DNA of 64,000 nt from Rhizobiales bacterium PAR1 (GTDB taxonomy: Bacteria > Pseudomonadota > Alphaproteobacteria > Rhizobiales > Beijerinckiaceae), in the NCBI GenBank assembly GCA_002256205.1, contig NKIW01000007.1, positions 62,001 through 126,000 on the forward strand. The letters run 5' to 3'. This document shows, one piece after another, positions 8,393-17,777 of this stretch. Numbering within the stretch: the stretch's first letter is position 1; each line of letters begins with the position of its first letter. The position numbers were made by a program, and so were the translations under genes. Under the pieces are notes generated by a model. That model worked only from the letters and a program-made list of their open reading frames with translations, searched no databases and was not told the DNA's origin.

Positions 8393-9265
8393 ATGCTTAA
8401 GCTCGATATTTTCCTATCAGCGCTCGCGAACGGCCTCCTTACGGGAGCCGTTTACGCACTGATCGCGCTTGGGCTGACGCTGATCTACGGCGTGCTGCAC
8501 ATCATCAACTTCGCACATGGCGCGACGCTGACTCTCGCCATGTTTGCCGTGTTCGTGATGCACAGCGCCTTCAAGATCGACCCTTACATCGCGATTTTTA
8601 TGCTGACGCCGCTGTTTTTCGGCGTCGGCTATCTCTTGCAGCGGCTGGTGATCAATCCGGCGAGCCATGGCGATGACAGCAACATCCTGCTGGTCACGCT
8701 AGGCCTCTCGATCATCTTCGAGAACGGATTGCTGGCGATCTTCCGTTCGGATACCCGCTCAATTGACGTGCCCTACGGCTTCGATGTCATCGAGGTCGGC
8801 AACCTCTTTCTTTCGACACCGAAGGTGATCGCCTTTGTCGCGGCCTTTGCTGTGGCGGCCGCGCTCTGGCTGCTGCTTGCGCGAACCGATACCGGCAAGG
8901 CGATCCGCGCTGTCGCCAAGGAAAAGACCGGCGCGGCGCTCTGCGGCATGGATGTCGAGCACATTTACGCCGTCACCTTCGGGCTGGGCACAGCCTGCCT
9001 TGCGATTGCCGCCTGCCTGCTGATGCCAACGTTCCTCGTCAACCCGCGCATCGGCAATGCCTTTGTGCTGGTCGCCTTCACCATCGTTGTGCTCGGCGGC
9101 ATGGGCTCGATCGGCGGCGCGCTCGCGGGCGGGTTGATTATCGGCGTCGTCGAAAGCCTTTCCGGTCTCTATTTCGGCGAGAGCCTTGGTCAGATCGGTA
9201 TTTTCCTGATCTTTCTCATCGTGCTGCTGTTCCGTCCCACGGGCCTGTTCGGAGCCAAAGCATGA
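8393..9265 (+). CDS. LivH-type ABC permease (system 1)
   Basis: The 290-residue protein is an inner-membrane permease. The N-terminal GLLTGAVYALIALGLTLIYGVLHIINFAHGA segment, given here only in outline, is the first two membrane helices with the conserved NFAHG turn of LivH. GGMGSIGGALAGG near residue 240 is the conserved cytoplasmic coupling loop. It ends with LFRPTGLFGAKA, the family C-terminus, and overlaps livM by ATGA. It forms the membrane channel with LivM. Confidence 0.93.
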   Translation: MLKLDIFLSALANGLLTGAVYALIALGLTLIYGVLHIINFAHGATLTLAMFAVFVMHSAFKIDPYIAIFMLTPLFFGVGYLLQRLVINPASHGDDSNILLVTLGLSIIFENGLLAIFRSDTRSIDVPYGFDVIEVGNLFLSTPKVIAFVAAFAVAAALWLLLARTDTGKAIRAVAKEKTGAALCGMDVEHIYAVTFGLGTACLAIAACLLMPTFLVNPRIGNAFVLVAFTIVVLGGMGSIGGALAGGLIIGVVESLSGLYFGESLGQIGIFLIFLIVLLFRPTGLFGAKA

Positions 9266-10233
9266 GAACCGGCCTGCCCGTCTCGCTCGTTATTGTTGTG
9301 GCGCTGTTGGCGGCTTTGCCGCTGGCGTTTACCGCCAATACGATGCTGAATTTTCTCACTTTCGTGATGATCGTGACGCTTGCGGCACAAGGCTGGAACC
9401 TGCTCGCCGGGTTCGGTGGTCAGTTCTCCTTTGGCCATGCCGCGTTCTTTGGCATGGGTGCCTATGCCATGGCGATCCTCCAGGTACGCTATGGCATCAA
9501 TGCCTGGCTTGCGCTGCCGCTGGCGATGGCGCTCGGGGCTGTCGTGGGCTTTTTTCTAGGCTTCCTGAGCTTCCGGGCGCAACTCCGGGGTTCCTATTTC
9601 GCGCTGGTGACGCTGGCGTTTGCCGAGGTGTTCCGCATTCTCGCCAATGCCTCGAGCTTCACCAATGGCGCGGCGGGCATTCTGGTGCCGCTCAAGACAA
9701 GCGCGGCTGATTTCCAGTTCGCGGATCGGCGCTGGTTCTACTGGGTTGCGCTGGCTTTCGTCGCGCTGGTGTTGGCGCTGACGTATCACATCAGTCGGAC
9801 GCGCTTTGGCGCGCATCTCGTCGCGGTGCGCGAGAATGAGGAAGCGGCGCGCGCGCTCGGGGTCGATGCCTTCCGGACCAAGCTCAAGGCGATCACGCTT
9901 TCGGGTGCGATCACCGCGACGGCAGGCTGCCTCTACACGCAGAAATTCCTCTATATCGACGCCAATCTCGCCTTCGGTCCATGGATTTCAGTCGAGGCGT
10001 TGCTCGCCCCGATCATCGGCGGCATGGGTACGGTGCTCGGCCCGCTCGCGGGCGCGATGATGCTGCTGGGCCTTGGGGAAGTGACGAAATCTCTCTTCGC
10101 GATGTTGCTCGGCGGCTCGATTCCCGGCGTCGATCTCGTGGTCTTCGGTGTGTTGCTGATCCTCTGCGTCGCCTTTGCGCCGCAAGGCGTGATGGGCGCG
10201 ATCAAGCGGTTTTCATCGCGAGGTGCTCCATGA
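9262..10233 (+). CDS. LivM-type ABC permease (system 1)
   Basis: This 323-residue permease has about eight to ten hydrophobic segments. The motifs GQFSFGHAAFFGMGAY (residues about 53-68), LRGSYFALVTLAFAEV and RENEEAARALGVD are typical of LivM. PIIGGMGTVLGPLAGA is the coupling loop that contacts the ATPases. It overlaps both neighbours by ATGA, which implies tight translational coupling and co-assembly with LivH. Confidence 0.93.
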   Translation: MRTGLPVSLVIVVALLAALPLAFTANTMLNFLTFVMIVTLAAQGWNLLAGFGGQFSFGHAAFFGMGAYAMAILQVRYGINAWLALPLAMALGAVVGFFLGFLSFRAQLRGSYFALVTLAFAEVFRILANASSFTNGAAGILVPLKTSAADFQFADRRWFYWVALAFVALVLALTYHISRTRFGAHLVAVRENEEAARALGVDAFRTKLKAITLSGAITATAGCLYTQKFLYIDANLAFGPWISVEALLAPIIGGMGTVLGPLAGAMMLLGLGEVTKSLFAMLLGGSIPGVDLVVFGVLLILCVAFAPQGVMGAIKRFSSRGAP

Positions 10234-10985
10234 GTACGCTTCTCACCTGCGAAAATGTCACCAAGCGTTTCGGTGGCTTGCTGGCGGTGGATAATGCCTC
10301 GCTGACCGTCGAGGCAGGTTCGATCACCGGGCTGATCGGTCCGAATGGTGCGGGGAAAACCACGCTTTTCACGATGATCTCGGGCTTTGCCGAACCGACC
10401 TCCGGCCGTGTGATGTTCGAGGGGCGCGATATCACCGCCCTTCCCGCACATATCCGCGCCGCGCAGGGCATCGCCCGCACTTTCCAGATCGTGCAGCCCT
10501 TCGCCGGACTCTCTGTGCATGAGAATATCGCGGTTGGGGCCTATCTGCGCCATGCCGGGCGTACGGAGGCCATGGATAAAGCGGAAGCCGTCGCGCGCGA
10601 AGTCGGGCTTGATGCGATGCTTGCCCAACCCGCCGGAGCGCTGACCGTTGCCGGACGCAAGCGGCTCGAACTTGCCCGGGCGCTGGCTACCGAACCGCGC
10701 TTGCTCCTCCTTGATGAGGTGCTCGCGGGGCTGAACCCGTCGGAAATCCGCGACATGATCCCTGTCTTACAGGCAATCCGCTCGCGCGGCGTGACGATCC
10801 TCATCGTCGAACACGTGATGCAGGCGGTGATGCAGCTTTGCGATACCGTTTATGTGCTGGCGCAGGGACGGATGATCGCGAGCGGCGCGCCGGGCGAAGT
10901 CGCGCACGACCAGGGCGTTGTCGAGGCCTATCTCGGCCATGGTGCGGCGCGGAAGATGCAAGCCCATCACGAGGCAAAGTCATGA
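10230..10985 (+). CDS. LivG-type ABC transporter ATPase (system 1)
   Basis: The start at 10230 overlaps the livM stop as ATGA and gives 251 residues. Walker A is GPNGAGKT, the Q-loop region reads ARTFQIVQPF, and Walker B is LLLLDEVLAGLNP, where the more usual DEPAAGL is replaced by DEVLAGL, a frequent variant. The C-terminal VVEAYLGHGA is the LivG ending. It pairs with LivF to power uptake. Confidence 0.93.
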   Translation: MSTLLTCENVTKRFGGLLAVDNASLTVEAGSITGLIGPNGAGKTTLFTMISGFAEPTSGRVMFEGRDITALPAHIRAAQGIARTFQIVQPFAGLSVHENIAVGAYLRHAGRTEAMDKAEAVAREVGLDAMLAQPAGALTVAGRKRLELARALATEPRLLLLDEVLAGLNPSEIRDMIPVLQAIRSRGVTILIVEHVMQAVMQLCDTVYVLAQGRMIASGAPGEVAHDQGVVEAYLGHGAARKMQAHHEAKS

Positions 10986-11000
10986 TTGGGATCAAAGATC

Positions 11001-11702
11001 ATGCTTGAGGTTCGGGGGCTTGTTGCGGGGTATGGCGGCGTGCCGATTCTGCGCGGTGTATCGCTCGATGTCGCGCCAGGAGCGGTCTACGCTGTGCTCG
11101 GCGCGAATGGCGTCGGCAAGACGACGCTCAACCGCGCGATTTCCGGGTTGATCCCGGTTTCCGGCGGCACAATTACCTTCGAAGGCGAGCGGATCGATGG
11201 GCTGAAGCCGCCTGCGATTGTCGAGCGCGGCCTCATTCATGTGCCGGAGGGGCGCAAGATTTTCCCGAACATGAGCGTGCGGGAAAACCTCGAACTCGGT
11301 TCGTATCGCCGCGCGAAACCGCGCCGGAGCGCCAATCTGGAGAAGGTCTTCGCGACGTTCCCGCGCCTTAGGGAGCGCGAAATGCAGTTCGCTGGTACGC
11401 GCTCCGGCGGCGAGCAGCAGATGCTCGCGATCGGGCGCGGGCTGATGGCCGAGCCGAAGCTCCTCATTCTCGACGAGCCTTCGCTGGGCCTCTCGCCACT
11501 GCTGGTCGAAGAGCTTTTCGTGCTGATCGCGCGGATCGCGGCAGAAGGGCTCGCCGTAATGCTGGTCGAGCAGAATGTCGTGCAGTCGCTGGAGCTGGCG
11601 GCAGAGGCTTCCGTGCTGGCGAACGGTACAGTCGTGTTGTCCGGTCCTGCGGCGGAGCTTTCGCGCGATCCGGATCTTGAAAAAACCTATCTCGGGATGT
11701 GA
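11001..11702 (+). CDS. LivF-type ABC transporter ATPase (system 1)
   Basis: The ATG at 11001 gives 233 residues, the usual LivF size; a TTG at 10986 would add five residues. Motifs are Walker A GANGVGKTT, VPEGRKIFPNMSVRENL (LivF-specific), the signature SGGEQQMLAIGR and Walker B LLILDEPSLGLSP. The C-terminus KTYLGM is typical. It completes the importer and lies six bases before the MmgE/PrpD gene, which ties transport to catabolism. Confidence 0.93.
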   Translation: MLEVRGLVAGYGGVPILRGVSLDVAPGAVYAVLGANGVGKTTLNRAISGLIPVSGGTITFEGERIDGLKPPAIVERGLIHVPEGRKIFPNMSVRENLELGSYRRAKPRRSANLEKVFATFPRLREREMQFAGTRSGGEQQMLAIGRGLMAEPKLLILDEPSLGLSPLLVEELFVLIARIAAEGLAVMLVEQNVVQSLELAAEASVLANGTVVLSGPAAELSRDPDLEKTYLGM

Positions 11703-11708
11703 GGCACT

Positions 11709-13091
11709 ATGGCGATTGTCACCGAAGGGGTTGTTCCCGCTTCCGAACTCGTCACCGGCAAGAAACCGAAGTGGCTCAAAGACTGGGCGCGTTTTGCGCG
11801 GGCAACCAAGTTCGAAACGCTGCCGGATGTGGTGGTGGATCGCACGCGCCTTGTGATCCTGGATTGCCTCGGCGCGATTATTGCGGGGCGCACCGAGCCT
11901 GAGGTTCAGTCGGTCACGAAGCGGCTCGGCAAGGCCGGAAAGGCACGCCGCGCCGGTTCGCCGCTGATGGATGCCTTCCTTGGCGGCACGGCCGGTACGA
12001 TGCTGGAGATCGACGAGGGCAATCAATACGCGCGCGGACATCCGGCGATTCACGTTGTTCCCGCCGTGCTGGCGGCGGCGAAACTGCGCAAGATTTCCGG
12101 GCAGGAGGCGATTGTCGCGACAGCGCTCGGCTATGAAATCGGCTCACGGATCGGCATTGCGTCGAAATTGCGCGTCACCATGCACCCGCATGGCACCTGG
12201 GGCGTTGTGGGCGCGGCGCTGGCCATCGCCAAACTTGGCAAGGCTAGCGCGGCGGAGATCGAGACTGTCATCAACATCGCCTCCTCGCTCGGGCTGACCA
12301 CGAGCCGTCGCACCATGCTCGAAGGAGGAACGGTGCGTAACTCCTACGCCGGCTTCTCCAACATGCTTGGCATGATGGCGTGGGAGATGACGAAATCCGG
12401 CTTTACGGGCGAGGCGGACGGCGTTGGCGCGGTGTATGGCGGCATCGCCGCGACGGACTGGAAGCCTGCGGAAATGACGGAAGATCTCGGCACGCGCTGG
12501 GAGATTGCCCGCAACTATTTCAAACGCCATGCCGCCTGTCGCTATAACCACGGCGCGCTCGATGCGCTGGCAGACATCGTTCGGCAGCACGGTGGACCCA
12601 TTGCACCGGAGAAAGTCGCCGCGGTTGCGGTCGATACCTATGTCTGGGCGGCACAACTTGATCACCCCGCACCGCAGAACATGCTCGCTGCGAAATTCTC
12701 GATGCCGTTCAGCCTTGCAACGACCATCGTCAACGGTGCGGCGACGCTCGACGCCTTCCGCGATATGGCGCGTGCCAATGCGGTGACGCAGGCGCTGGCT
12801 GCGAAGGTGACCGTCAATGAAGATCCTGCACTGACCGCGAAGCTCCCCGGCCTTCGCCCGGCGCGGGTGACGCTCACGCTCACCGACGGACGGGTGTTGA
12901 AGGCCGAGGTTTTGACCAACAAGGGTGATACCGAAGACCCCTACTCCCGCGACGATGTGATCACGAAATTCCACGAGGTCGCAGGGCCATCCATCGGTGC
13001 CGAACGGGCCAAGGCGCTCGTGGCGGCAGCGCTTGCACTCGACACCGCCCCCTCGATCACGCCGCTCCTCCAGCTCAGCGAGTCCCTGTGA
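11709..13091 (+). CDS. MmgE/PrpD-family protein
   Basis: The 460-residue protein has the all-helical N-terminal domain and the C-terminal domain of the MmgE/PrpD fold. Supporting stretches are RTRLVILDCLGAIIAG, GTAGTMLEIDEGNQYARGHP, HPHGTWGVVGAALA, and FKRHAACRYNHGALDA. Known members are 2-methylcitrate dehydratase (PrpD), cis-aconitate decarboxylase and iminodisuccinate epimerase, so the family acts on branched or unsaturated di- and tricarboxylates. It is followed without gap by a PrpB-like lyase. Since PrpC is absent and the next genes are HyuBA, this is probably not the propionate pathway. The precise reaction cannot be assigned. Confidence 0.88.
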   Translation: MAIVTEGVVPASELVTGKKPKWLKDWARFARATKFETLPDVVVDRTRLVILDCLGAIIAGRTEPEVQSVTKRLGKAGKARRAGSPLMDAFLGGTAGTMLEIDEGNQYARGHPAIHVVPAVLAAAKLRKISGQEAIVATALGYEIGSRIGIASKLRVTMHPHGTWGVVGAALAIAKLGKASAAEIETVINIASSLGLTTSRRTMLEGGTVRNSYAGFSNMLGMMAWEMTKSGFTGEADGVGAVYGGIAATDWKPAEMTEDLGTRWEIARNYFKRHAACRYNHGALDALADIVRQHGGPIAPEKVAAVAVDTYVWAAQLDHPAPQNMLAAKFSMPFSLATTIVNGAATLDAFRDMARANAVTQALAAKVTVNEDPALTAKLPGLRPARVTLTLTDGRVLKAEVLTNKGDTEDPYSRDDVITKFHEVAGPSIGAERAKALVAAALALDTAPSITPLLQLSESL

Positions 13092-13981
13092 TGTCCCCCG
13101 CCTCCTCCCTTCCCGGCTCGTTCAAGGCGCGGATCGGCCAAAGGCCTATCGTGCTGGCACCGGGCATCTATGATGCGCTGACCGCCTCACTTGCCACTGA
13201 TGCCGGGGCCGAAGCGCTTTATCTTTCGGGCGCGGCGGTGGCGTATACCCGCCTTGGGCGTCCCGATATCGGCCTCACCTCGATGACGGAAATGGCCGAG
13301 ACCATAGCACTGATCCGCGACCGGGTCGCCACCCCGTTGATCGTCGATGCTGATAACGGCCATGGCAATGCGCTCAACATGCAGCGCACGATGCGGATTT
13401 TCGAGCGTGCCGGCGCCAATGCCTTGCAGATCGAGGATCAATCCTACCCCAAGCGCTGCGGGCATCTGGCCGAAAAGCGTCTGATTTCCGCGACCGAGAT
13501 GGCTGGCAAGATCAAGGCCGCTGCGGATGCGCGCGCCAGTGACGATACGGTCATCATCGCGCGGACGGATGCGATTGCGGTCGAGGGCTTCAATGCTGCG
13601 ATCGATCGCGCCTGCCTCTATGCGCAATCCGGCGCGGATATGCTGTTCGTGGAAGCGCCCGGCAGTCAGGATGAACTGGGTGCCATCGTCAAGGCGCTCG
13701 CGGGGACCGGCCTGCCGCTGATGGCCAATATGGTCGAGGGCGGGCGCACACCCATCAAGGCCGCCGCCGAGCTTGAAGCCCAAGGGTTCAGACTTGTGAT
13801 CTTCCCCGGCGGCATTGTTCGCGCCATCGCCCATGCGGCGCAGGCGTTCTACGCAACGCTTCTGCGTGACGGCACGACGGACGCCTTCCGCAACGCGATG
13901 TTCGATTTCGATGAACTCAACGAGGTCATCGGCACGCCGGAAATGCTGGCGCTCGGCAAGCGCTACGAGGACAACGCCTGA
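13091..13981 (+). CDS. Isocitrate lyase/PEP mutase-family carboxylate lyase (PrpB-like)
   Basis: ATG 13091 overlaps the preceding stop (TGATG) and gives 296 residues; a GTG three bases earlier is possible. The TIM-barrel motifs are APGIYDALTASLA, the metal-binding DADNGHGNALN, and the gating-loop motif EDQSYPKRCGHLAEK, which retains the catalytic Cys of the lyases (methylisocitrate lyase, 2,3-dimethylmalate lyase, oxaloacetate decarboxylase family). ARTDAIAVEGF is also typical. The neighbours suggest cleavage of a hydroxylated branched diacid to pyruvate or glyoxylate plus a short acid. It overlaps the HyuB gene by one base. Confidence 0.87.
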   Translation: MSPASSLPGSFKARIGQRPIVLAPGIYDALTASLATDAGAEALYLSGAAVAYTRLGRPDIGLTSMTEMAETIALIRDRVATPLIVDADNGHGNALNMQRTMRIFERAGANALQIEDQSYPKRCGHLAEKRLISATEMAGKIKAAADARASDDTVIIARTDAIAVEGFNAAIDRACLYAQSGADMLFVEAPGSQDELGAIVKALAGTGLPLMANMVEGGRTPIKAAAELEAQGFRLVIFPGGIVRAIAHAAQAFYATLLRDGTTDAFRNAMFDFDELNEVIGTPEMLALGKRYEDNA

Positions 13982-15723
13982 TGACCACCCCGACTCTCGA
14001 CCCCGTCACCTTCGCCATTCTCACCGGGCGGCTCGAACAGATCGCCGACGAGATGGACGCGACGCTTTATCGCTCCGCATTCAACCCGATCATCGCGGAA
14101 GCGCGTGACGCTTGCCACGGTCTCTATCATGCCACGACCGGCGCAACGCTGGTGCAGGGCCAGCGCGGTTTGCCAATTTTCGTCGGTGCGATGGCATTCG
14201 CGGTCAAATCCGTGATCGACAAGGTCGGGCCTGACGGGGCCGAGGACGGCGATACCTTCATCTTCAACGACCCCTACGCGGGCGGAACGCATCTCAACGA
14301 TTTCCGTCTCGTGCGGCCGTTGATGCGGGGCGGGAAGCTCTTCGCCTGGCTCGCCTCGGTTGGCCATTGGCTCGATATCGGCGGCAATGTGCCGGGTGGT
14401 TACAATCCGCAGGCGGTCGAGAGCTTTCAGGAAGGTGTGCTGATCCCGCCGGTGAAGCTCTTCAGGAAGGGCGTGATCCAGCAGGACATCGTCGATATCC
14501 TGCAAGCGAATACCCGTGTTCCGCGCTCGAACTGGGGTGATCTCAACGGCCAGCTCAACGCGCTCGATCTCGGCGAAAAGCGCTTCCACGCGCTGATCGA
14601 TGAATACGGCGATGGCGTTGTCGAAGCGGCGCTCGAAGCCGCCTCCGCCCGCGCTGAAGCCTTGATGCGGGCCAATATCGCCGCCCTGCCCGATGGGGTC
14701 TATTCGTTTGAGGATTACCTCGATAACGACGGCATCGTCGATGAAAAGCTGACCATCGCGCTCGATCTCACCATTGCGGGCGAGACCATGGTGCTCGATT
14801 TCTCGCGCTCCTCGCCCGCCTGCAAGGGGCCGGTGAATATTGCGAAATCGACCGCCGTTGCGGCCTGCTATGTCGCGCTGAAACATGTGTTCACCGAAGT
14901 TCCGGCCAATGCTGGCTGCCTTCGACCGATCACCTTCGAGATCTCCGAGACGAGCTTTCTCGGCGTCTCCGCGCCGCGCCCTGTGGCCGGATATACCGAG
15001 ACCATTTTGCGGATGATCGGCGTGGTGTTCGGCGCGCTGGCGAAGGCCGATCCCTCGCGTGCCACGGCGGCCCCCTTCGGTACCATCAACGCGCTCTCGG
15101 TTGCCGGGCATCGCTCGAATGGCGAGCGCTGGGTGCTGTTCTCGTTCTTCGGCGGCGGTCTGGGCGGCAATCCGGCGTCCGATGGCCTCAACCACGCGAA
15201 TAACCCGATTTCCACGGCGACCATGCCGCCGGCGGAAATTCTGGAAGCCTCTTATCCCGTTATGTTCACCGAATGGGGCCTACGGCCGGAAAGCGCAGGT
15301 GCGGGTGCGCATCGGGGCGGCTTTGGCGCAGTTTATGCGCTCGAAGTGCTCTCAGAAGGCGGGGCGGATGTCTCACTTCTGGGTGAGCGCGGGCGTTACG
15401 CGCCGTTCGGTGTTGCGGGCGGCGCGCCCGGTGCGCTCAACCTGTTCCATTGGGAAACGGATGACGGACTGAAATCACCCGCCATGGCCTCGAAGGTCAC
15501 GGGCGTGAAGTTAACGCAGGGGCAGGAAATCCGTCTGCAATCGCCCGGCGGTGGTGGCTGGGGCGATGCCCGGACCCGCGCGCCAGAAGCCGTCGCGCGA
15601 GATGTCGTACGCGGGCTCCTTTCGCCCGAAACTGCCAGACAGGATTATGCCGTGATTGTCGATGCCTCAGGTCTCGTGGATACCAAGGCGACTGCCGCCC
15701 TCCGAGCGGGAGAAGCGGCATGA
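13981..15723 (+). CDS. hyuB: Hydantoinase B/oxoprolinase-family subunit (pair 1)
   Basis: The 580-residue protein belongs to the HyuB family (also N-methylhydantoinase beta, 5-oxoprolinase C-terminal half, acetone carboxylase alpha subunit). Typical stretches are DPVTFAILTGRLEQIADEM, NDPYAGGTHLNDFRLV, VGHWLDIGGNVPGGYN and, near the C-terminus, SPGGGGWGDA. With HyuA it would carry out ATP-dependent opening of a cyclic amide or carboxylation of a small ketone. The order hyuB-hyuA with ATGA coupling supports one heteromeric enzyme. The substrate is not visible from sequence. Confidence 0.9.
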   Translation: MTTPTLDPVTFAILTGRLEQIADEMDATLYRSAFNPIIAEARDACHGLYHATTGATLVQGQRGLPIFVGAMAFAVKSVIDKVGPDGAEDGDTFIFNDPYAGGTHLNDFRLVRPLMRGGKLFAWLASVGHWLDIGGNVPGGYNPQAVESFQEGVLIPPVKLFRKGVIQQDIVDILQANTRVPRSNWGDLNGQLNALDLGEKRFHALIDEYGDGVVEAALEAASARAEALMRANIAALPDGVYSFEDYLDNDGIVDEKLTIALDLTIAGETMVLDFSRSSPACKGPVNIAKSTAVAACYVALKHVFTEVPANAGCLRPITFEISETSFLGVSAPRPVAGYTETILRMIGVVFGALAKADPSRATAAPFGTINALSVAGHRSNGERWVLFSFFGGGLGGNPASDGLNHANNPISTATMPPAEILEASYPVMFTEWGLRPESAGAGAHRGGFGAVYALEVLSEGGADVSLLGERGRYAPFGVAGGAPGALNLFHWETDDGLKSPAMASKVTGVKLTQGQEIRLQSPGGGGWGDARTRAPEAVARDVVRGLLSPETARQDYAVIVDASGLVDTKATAALRAGEAA

Positions 15724-17777
15724 CCAAGCTTTCCACGCTCGTTGGCGTCGATGTCGGCGGCACGTTCACTGATCTCGCGTTCTTTGATGAGAAGACGCGC
15801 GCCTTCCGCACCGCCAAGGTGCCCTCGAACCGCGGCGACGAAGCTGTCGGCTTCATTGAGGGGCTTAAGCGGCTCGATGCTATCGCCAATCTCGGCGCGA
15901 TTGTTCATGGCACGACCGTGGGCACCAATGCGCTGCTGGAGCGCAAGGGTGCGAAAATCGGCATCATCACGACGCCGGGCTTCCGCGATACGCTGGAAAT
16001 GCGACGCCGCGACCGGCCCAATACCTGGGGGCTCTGGGGCGATTTCGAACCCATCGCCTCCCGTGAATTCCGCCTTGAAGTGCCTGAAAGAACGCTGGCG
16101 GATGGCACTATCCGCGTCGCGGTTCAGAAGGCTGATATCGAAGCGGCCTGCGCCAAGCTGATCGCCATGGGGGCTGAAGCGCTCGCTATCGGCTTCATCA
16201 ATGCCTATGCTAACCCGGCGAATGAGCGCGCGGCGCTCGAAGCCGCGCGGGCGGTGTGGCCGAACGCGCATGTCTCGGCCTCGCATGAATTGCTGCCGGA
16301 AATCCGCGAGTTTGAACGCACCTCGACCATCGCCCTCAACGCCTATCTCCAACCTGTCGTGGCGAGTTATCTCGGCAAGCTTGAGGATGCACTCGCGGGC
16401 GATGGCTTTGCCGGCTCGTTCCATATCGTGCAATCCAACGGTGGCGTGATGTCGACCGCGAATGCGCGGAAATTCCCGGTCCGTACCGCGCTATCCGGTC
16501 CGGCGGCGGGCGTGATCGCGGCAGCGGCCATCGGGCGCGCGGCGGGTTATGAGGATATCGTCACCGCCGATCTTGGCGGTACTTCCTTCGATGTCAGCCT
16601 CGTGGCAGGCGGCGAAGCGGCGCTCGCAGCACAGACCACCATCGACTTCGGCATGGTCGTCCGCACGCCGATGATCGAGATCACCACCATCGGCGCCGGC
16701 GGCGGGTCCATCGCCCATGTCGACAAGGGCGGGTTGCTGGCTGTTGGGCCGGAAAGCGCTGGTTCGCGCCCCGGTCCGGTCGCCTATGCGCAGGGCAACA
16801 CCCGCCCGACCCTCACGGACGCGAATATCGTACTCGGGCGGATCAACGCCGAAAAGCCGATCGGCGGCAAGCTCGCACGGCTCGATGTCGAAGCCGCGCG
16901 TGCGGCGATCGACGCGCATATCGGTGAGCCGCTCGGCCTTTCGCCGGAAGCGGCGGCGGAGGCGATCATCCGCGTCGCCAATGCGAAGATGGCCGGCGCT
17001 ATCCGGCTGGTGTCCATCGAGCGCGGGCATGATCCGACGAAATTTACCGCTGTGCCCTTCGGTGGTGGCGGTGCGCTGCATGTTGGCGCGCTGATCAAGG
17101 ATGTCGGCCTCAAATCCGCACTGGTGCCGCGCTATCCCGGCATCACCTCGGCGCTTGGCTGCATCATCGCCGATATCCGGCATGATGAGGTCGCGACCGT
17201 CAATCTGATGCTCGACGGGCTCGATGCCGCTTCGCTCGCGGCACGCATGGCGGAGACGGGCGAGAAGGCGCGTGCGATTGTCGCCGCTGCCTCGCTTCAG
17301 GTCGAGCGGATCGATGTCGTCTTCGAACTCGACATGCATTATCAGGGTCAGACGCATACGGTCGGCGTGCCGCTGCCGGTGACGCTGGAGGCCGGCAAGG
17401 TTTCGCTGAGCGAGGCTGTGGTTCGCGCGGCGTTCGAAACCGCCTACGCCAAGGCGTTTTCGCGCCTCCTGCCCGGCATTCCGGTGAAAATAGTGAACCT
17501 CCGGACGGCTGCCATCGGCCGCCGCCCGGCATTCGATTTGGCTGCGCTTGCCCCTGCGGCGGATGCCAGCATCGAGACGGCGGCGCGTGGCTATCGCAAG
17601 GTGTGGTTTGACGGCGGCTGGCACGAGGCGGCGATTTATGATCGCCTCGCGCTACCGATTGACGCGAAAATCACCGGCCCCGCCATTCTCGAACAGGCGG
17701 ATGCGACCATTGTTCTCGATCCCGGCCTTGGCGCACGGGTCGACCGCTTCGGCAACCTCATTGTGGAGCGCCTGTGA
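15720..17777 (+). CDS. hyuA: Hydantoinase A/oxoprolinase-family ATPase subunit (pair 1)
   Basis: The 685-residue subunit has the ASKHA ATPase fold: phosphate-1 motif VDVGGTFTDLAFFD at residues about 9-22, HGTTVGTNALLERKG at about 62, and phosphate-2 motif TADLGGTSFDVSLV. GAGGGSIAHVD and SRPGPVAY are conserved in HyuA. The C-terminal domain contains the DMHYQGQTH segment. It phosphorylates the amide or keto intermediate while HyuB completes the reaction, by analogy with N-methylhydantoinase and acetone carboxylase. It overlaps hyuB by four bases and the next gene by one base. Confidence 0.92.
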   Translation: MTKLSTLVGVDVGGTFTDLAFFDEKTRAFRTAKVPSNRGDEAVGFIEGLKRLDAIANLGAIVHGTTVGTNALLERKGAKIGIITTPGFRDTLEMRRRDRPNTWGLWGDFEPIASREFRLEVPERTLADGTIRVAVQKADIEAACAKLIAMGAEALAIGFINAYANPANERAALEAARAVWPNAHVSASHELLPEIREFERTSTIALNAYLQPVVASYLGKLEDALAGDGFAGSFHIVQSNGGVMSTANARKFPVRTALSGPAAGVIAAAAIGRAAGYEDIVTADLGGTSFDVSLVAGGEAALAAQTTIDFGMVVRTPMIEITTIGAGGGSIAHVDKGGLLAVGPESAGSRPGPVAYAQGNTRPTLTDANIVLGRINAEKPIGGKLARLDVEAARAAIDAHIGEPLGLSPEAAAEAIIRVANAKMAGAIRLVSIERGHDPTKFTAVPFGGGGALHVGALIKDVGLKSALVPRYPGITSALGCIIADIRHDEVATVNLMLDGLDAASLAARMAETGEKARAIVAAASLQVERIDVVFELDMHYQGQTHTVGVPLPVTLEAGKVSLSEAVVRAAFETAYAKAFSRLLPGIPVKIVNLRTAAIGRRPAFDLAALAPAADASIETAARGYRKVWFDGGWHEAAIYDRLALPIDAKITGPAILEQADATIVLDPGLGARVDRFGNLIVERL